From a virus, in IMG/VR virus record IMGVR_UViG_3300042197_002269, positions 1-28,605 of that record: DNA of 28,605 bases. The stretch is one strand, 5' to 3'. The notes under the pieces were generated by a model, which saw only the letters and a list, made by a program, of their open reading frames with translations, was not told the DNA's origin and ran no database searches. Positions 25,757 to 28,605 of this stretch are shown one piece after another. The position numbers and the translations under genes were made by a program. Each line of letters opens with the position of its first letter. Positions within the stretch are counted from its first letter, which is position 1.

Positions 25757-27343
25757 ATGATGTCACTAAAAATTAGAAAGCGTGGTGGGGAAGACGCATC
25801 TTTTAACCCACAGAAAATTTATAATAGAATTAAAAGAGCTGCAAAGGGAATGAGCGTTAATTCTGATGAAATTTTTATTAAAGTAATAACTTCCGTTCCG
25901 ACTGAAGGGGAGATTACAACAAAAGAATTGGATAAGTTAATTTATGAAATCGCTGCGGCGTATACAGGTAGTCACCACGATTATTCTAGATTGGCATCGT
26001 CTGTTGCAATATCTTCATATCATAAGGAGACCGACCCAAGCTTTTCAAACACTATGACCGAGCTCCATAAAGCATGTATAGTTAATAGAGAGTTCATGGA
26101 GACAATTGAATTGTATGGACCACAAAATGTTGATAAAGTAATTAATCACGATAATGATTATAACTTTGATTATTTTGCTTGGCGTTCTTTACAAGAAATG
26201 TATCTTTTAAAACTACCAAGTGGTAAAACAATTGAAAGACCCCAACATATGTATATGCGTGTTGCAATATGGGTTACAAAATCATTTGAAGAGGCTGTTG
26301 AGTATTATAATTCTTTGTCAAATCAACTTATTTCACCGGCAACCCCAATTATGATTAATTCGGGAACAAAAACTCCGCAACTTGCTTCTTGTGTATTACA
26401 TTATAACGATGCCGACTCAAGAGAAGGGTTATTAAATACAATGAGGGATATTTCAACATATTCATCTGATGCCGCTGGTATTGGATTATCTATGTCAAAT
26501 ATTCGTAGTAAGGAAAGTAGAATTACATCTTCAGGTGGATACGCTGGTGGACTTTTAAAATATTTAAAAATTGTTAATGAGTCGTTAAGATTTTTTAATC
26601 AACAAGGCCGTCGTCCTGGCTCTGCTGCAATTTATTTGGAACCTTGGCATAAAGATATTTTTGACCTACTTGATATTAAAAAGAATACAGGGGCTGAAGA
26701 ATTAAGGGCAAGAGATTTATTCACGGCTCTTTGGATACCTGATAATTTTATGAGAGCAGTAAAAAGTAATGACGATTGGTATTTGTTTTGTCCTAACGAT
26801 ATTAAAAAGGCGGGAATTAAACCACTACAAGAATGTTATGGTGACGAGTATGAATTAAACTATAATAAAGCTGTATCACTTGGAATTGGTAAAAAAGTAA
26901 AAGCTCAAGAAGTATGGACAAAAGTAATTGAATCACAAGTTGAAACAGGTGTTCCATACCTGTCTTCAAAAGACAATGCAAACAAAAAAACCAATCATCA
27001 AAATTTAGGGACAATAAAACAAAGCAATTTGTGTTGTTTGGTCGGAGATACTTTATTAACTATTAAAAGAGAAAATGGTAATGTGGAAAATATAGCAATA
27101 TCCCAAGTTATTGAATTAATTAATACATCTGAAAGATTGATGGTATTAACTGAAGGTAATAAATTTTCTTTAATTAGTGCAGGTATGTTAACTAAAAAAA
27201 ATTCAGAAATAATTGAAATTTCTGACGTTGAAACCGGCTTTAGTGTAAAGTGTACTCCCGACCATTTAATATTTACTAAAAATAGAGGATTTGTTAGGGC
27301 TGACGAATTAAAAGAAAATGATGAATTAGATTTGAACATATAG
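25757..27343 (+). CDS. nrdA: NrdA N-terminal part fused to N-half of a split intein
   Basis: This 528-residue ORF encodes the first 426 residues of the class I ribonucleotide reductase large subunit followed by 102 residues of intein. The N-terminus looks like an ATP-cone region ('LKIRKRGGEDASFNPQKIYNRI'). Conserved R1 pieces follow: 'TPIMINSGT', 'LASCVL' (Cys212, the first redox cysteine), 'GIGLSMSNIR', 'NQQGRRPGSAAIYLEPWH'. It runs to 'IKQSNLC', where Asn424 and Cys426 match E. coli Asn437 and thiyl-radical Cys439. The intein begins with the very next codon, so the catalytic Glu (E. coli 441), second redox Cys and C-terminal tail are missing here and must lie beyond the window. It is a fractured gene, not a decayed one. 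Start chosen at ATG 25757 (25760 is equally possible), 18 bases after nrdB. Confidence 0.92.
   Translation: MMSLKIRKRGGEDASFNPQKIYNRIKRAAKGMSVNSDEIFIKVITSVPTEGEITTKELDKLIYEIAAAYTGSHHDYSRLASSVAISSYHKETDPSFSNTMTELHKACIVNREFMETIELYGPQNVDKVINHDNDYNFDYFAWRSLQEMYLLKLPSGKTIERPQHMYMRVAIWVTKSFEEAVEYYNSLSNQLISPATPIMINSGTKTPQLASCVLHYNDADSREGLLNTMRDISTYSSDAAGIGLSMSNIRSKESRITSSGGYAGGLLKYLKIVNESLRFFNQQGRRPGSAAIYLEPWHKDIFDLLDIKKNTGAEELRARDLFTALWIPDNFMRAVKSNDDWYLFCPNDIKKAGIKPLQECYGDEYELNYNKAVSLGIGKKVKAQEVWTKVIESQVETGVPYLSSKDNANKKTNHQNLGTIKQSNLCCLVGDTLLTIKRENGNVENIAISQVIELINTSERLMVLTEGNKFSLISAGMLTKKNSEIIEISDVETGFSVKCTPDHLIFTKNRGFVRADELKENDELDLNI
27035..27340 (+). other. N-terminal split intein (IntN) of NrdA
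   Basis: The 102 residues begin with Cys1 ('CLVGDTLLTI', block A) directly after the NrdA catalytic Cys. Block B is 'VKCTPDHLIFT', with the expected T-x-x-H. The ORF ends after 'NRGFVRADELKENDELDLNI', at the place where natural split inteins such as NrdJ-1 and NrdA-2 end; the 'CTPDH.. (Y/F)T.NRG(Y/F)V.A.(E/D)L' run is very like theirs. It is predicted to associate with the C-half starting at 28530. Confidence 0.93.
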
Positions 27344-27363
27344 TAGTATTTTATTTATTTGTA

Positions 27364-27374
27364 TATTTATATAG
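27364..27374 (+). promoter_or_regulatory. Late-type box TATTTATATAG at GIY-YIG gene start
   Basis: TATTTATATAG begins 12 bases before the ATG at 27376 and ends one base before it, identical to the box upstream of the tape measure gene and spaced as for the homing endonuclease at 19944. It could start a leaderless transcript that also covers the C-terminal nrdA ORF. Confidence 0.45.
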
Positions 27375-27375
27375 T

Positions 27376-28524
27376 ATGAGGTATTATGTTTATATATTAT
27401 TAGATGACACTAAAAAAGGTAATTACAATAATGAGTTTTGCGATGTTGAATTTAAACCATTCTATGTTGGTAAAGGGGATTTTTTATCTAAAAATAAAAA
27501 AGAAAGACATTTGACTCATTATAAAGAAATGAAAAGAAAATTAACAAAAATACCAAATCTTCATAAATATAATACTATAAAAAAATTGCAAGAAAATGGA
27601 TTTAAACCAAATTTTATAATTGTTTGTAAAGATGATGATGAAAAAAAAATTTTAGATATTGAAAGTAAATTAATTAAATTTTATGGTAAAGTAAAAGATG
27701 GTGGTTTATTAACTAATATTTCTGATGGTGGGGTTGGAGGTAATTTATTTTCACATGTTGAAGGGTTAAGAGAAAAATTAAACGAATTAGGGTCTAAAAG
27801 ATGGGGAGGAGAAAACAATCCTAATTATAATAAGCCTAAAGAAGAAACATATAGTTTTAAATATAAAAAAGAACACGGGCATCATTGGAATACTGGTAGA
27901 AAAATAACTGAAGAACAAAAAATAAAAACAAAAAAAACAAAATATGAAAAATTACCTAATGTTGAAATGATATGTCCTAACACTTATGAGATTATTGATG
28001 TTGGTAAAACTGTTGATATGATAAAAAAATATCAGTTAAAACCTTATTTACTATATAGATGTTTAAATCAAGGAGGAAGACACAAAAATTTTTTTTGGAA
28101 ATATCAAAAAAAAGATTTAGTATTAAGTAAATCTAAAGTAGAAGGATATGTTAAACCAAAAATTAAACATAATAATAAAAAAATTTATTTTAAAAAAAAC
28201 ATAAACGACATTAAAGAAGTTGTTTTTAGTGACATTTATGAGGCGTCGCAAAAAACAGGATTTTGTGAAGAGGTTATTAGAAGAAAATGTAGAACTAACA
28301 ACAGCAATGAAAAAATATTTAGGTATGAAAATGGAGAATATAACTTTAATGTTAAAAATGGTAAAAAAATTAAAGTCATAAGTATAGATGAAAACGGGAA
28401 TGAAAAAGTATATGAGTCCGCAACTGACGCCGCAAAGGATATAAATGGTAACGTGTCGTTAATAATTGCAATTTGTAAAGGAAAAAGAAAAAAACATAAA
28501 AAATTAACATTTAAATATTTTTAA
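27376..28524 (+). CDS. GIY-YIG homing endonuclease inside the fractured nrdA gene
   Basis: This is a 382-residue homing endonuclease gene lying between the two halves of nrdA. The catalytic domain (about 1-115) shows the GIY equivalent 'YYVYILLD', the YIG equivalent 'FYVGKG', the Arg/His/Tyr cluster 'ERHLTHY', the metal-binding Glu in 'DIESKLIKFYG' and 'LLTNISDGGVGG' at the end of the fold. DNA-binding modules follow: a NUMOD3-like segment ('NPNYNKP' and 'GRKITEEQKIKTKKTK'), then three NUMOD1-like helix-turn-helix segments, the last being 'VISIDENGNEKVYESATDAAKDI'. It is extremely Lys/Asn-rich and AT-rich, unlike the NrdA sequence around it. It starts 32 bases after the IntN stop and ends 5 bases before the IntC start, so it occupies the whole gap. 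It would be expected to cut intact nrdA near the insertion site. Confidence 0.9.
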   Translation: MRYYVYILLDDTKKGNYNNEFCDVEFKPFYVGKGDFLSKNKKERHLTHYKEMKRKLTKIPNLHKYNTIKKLQENGFKPNFIIVCKDDDEKKILDIESKLIKFYGKVKDGGLLTNISDGGVGGNLFSHVEGLREKLNELGSKRWGGENNPNYNKPKEETYSFKYKKEHGHHWNTGRKITEEQKIKTKKTKYEKLPNVEMICPNTYEIIDVGKTVDMIKKYQLKPYLLYRCLNQGGRHKNFFWKYQKKDLVLSKSKVEGYVKPKIKHNNKKIYFKKNINDIKEVVFSDIYEASQKTGFCEEVIRRKCRTNNSNEKIFRYENGEYNFNVKNGKKIKVISIDENGNEKVYESATDAAKDINGNVSLIIAICKGKRKKHKKLTFKYF

Positions 28525-28529
28525 AAAAT

Positions 28530-28605
28530 ATGATAAAAATAAAAAAAATAGAAGAAAAACAAGATGTATTTGACATACAAGTGCCTGAAACATCATGCTT
28601 CTACG
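28530..28605 (+). CDS. nrdA: C-terminal split intein (IntC), start of NrdA C-terminal ORF (3' cut by window)
   Basis: A new ORF opens at ATG 28530 and runs off the window after 25 full codons. It begins with a short basic lead ('MIKIKKIEEKQ') and then 'DVFDIQVPETSCFY', the block F pattern of C-terminal inteins (D-V-x-D-I-x-V...N-F-x-A-N-x-I-x-V-H-N). The lead and block resemble the C-halves of NrdA-2 and NrdJ-1. The expected continuation is about ten more intein residues ending in His-Asn, then the NrdA C-extein starting with a nucleophilic residue and the catalytic Glu. Only part is visible, so identity is strong from context but the splice junction is unseen. Confidence 0.85.
   Translation, partial: MIKIKKIEEKQDVFDIQVPETSCFY

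Noticed and set aside
27344-28529. Sequence error or decay as the cause of the broken nrdA
   Set aside because: Both sides end and begin at canonical split-intein boundaries, all motifs are intact and the intervening gene is complete, so the break is a genuine arrangement.
1-28605. tRNA genes
   Set aside because: Intergenic gaps are short and none shows a cloverleaf; nothing seen.

Overview
The window is a piece of the genome of a T4-like tailed phage with a contractile tail. It is AT-rich, and every supported gene lies on the + strand. Almost no gene has a purine-rich Shine-Dalgarno sequence; start codons follow A/T-rich leaders instead. The gp32 promoter fits both a sigma-70 layout and the Bacteroidota TTG / TAnnTTTG layout. 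A host in the Bacteroidota is my best guess, by inference only. No tRNA, rRNA, CRISPR array or transposase was seen, and no gene-free stretch exceeds 300 bases.

Left part (1-17704) is the late tail and baseplate block: the end of the tail tube protein (gp19-like); a gp26-like tail-assembly protein, with a short ORF behind it that looks like the second half of a programmed-frameshift tail chaperone; the tape measure (gp29-like); a giant 2106-residue gp48-like protein with an 11-copy repeat array; a gp53-like wedge protein; a giant 2066-residue hub-like protein; and two small proteins of unknown role. A box TATTTATA(TA)G sits just upstream of several of these genes and is the best candidate for a late promoter.

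Right part (17705-28605) is the replication, recombination and nucleotide block: gp32 single-strand binding protein, with its own consensus promoter and a strong terminator; a small conserved protein; UvsX recombinase; a freestanding homing endonuclease; an RNase H/flap-type exonuclease; an unknown protein; the gp41 helicase; NrdB; and the front half of NrdA. These genes would supply a replication and recombination machine together with its dNTPs.

The striking feature is the load of protein-splicing and homing elements at active-site codons. gp41 carries a 356-residue intein with a LAGLIDADG endonuclease, inserted inside the ATP-binding P-loop between Lys and Thr. nrdA is physically broken straight after its catalytic SNLC cysteine. 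The first ORF ends with an N-terminal split intein. A separate GIY-YIG homing endonuclease gene follows. The next ORF begins as the matching C-terminal split intein and runs off the window. This is the 'fractured gene' arrangement known from marine metagenomes, with the GIY-YIG gene lodged in the break. Full-length NrdA could only form by trans-splicing of two separately translated proteins. Both freestanding endonuclease genes carry the late-type box at the same distance from their start codons, suggesting they are timed separately from the operon they sit in.
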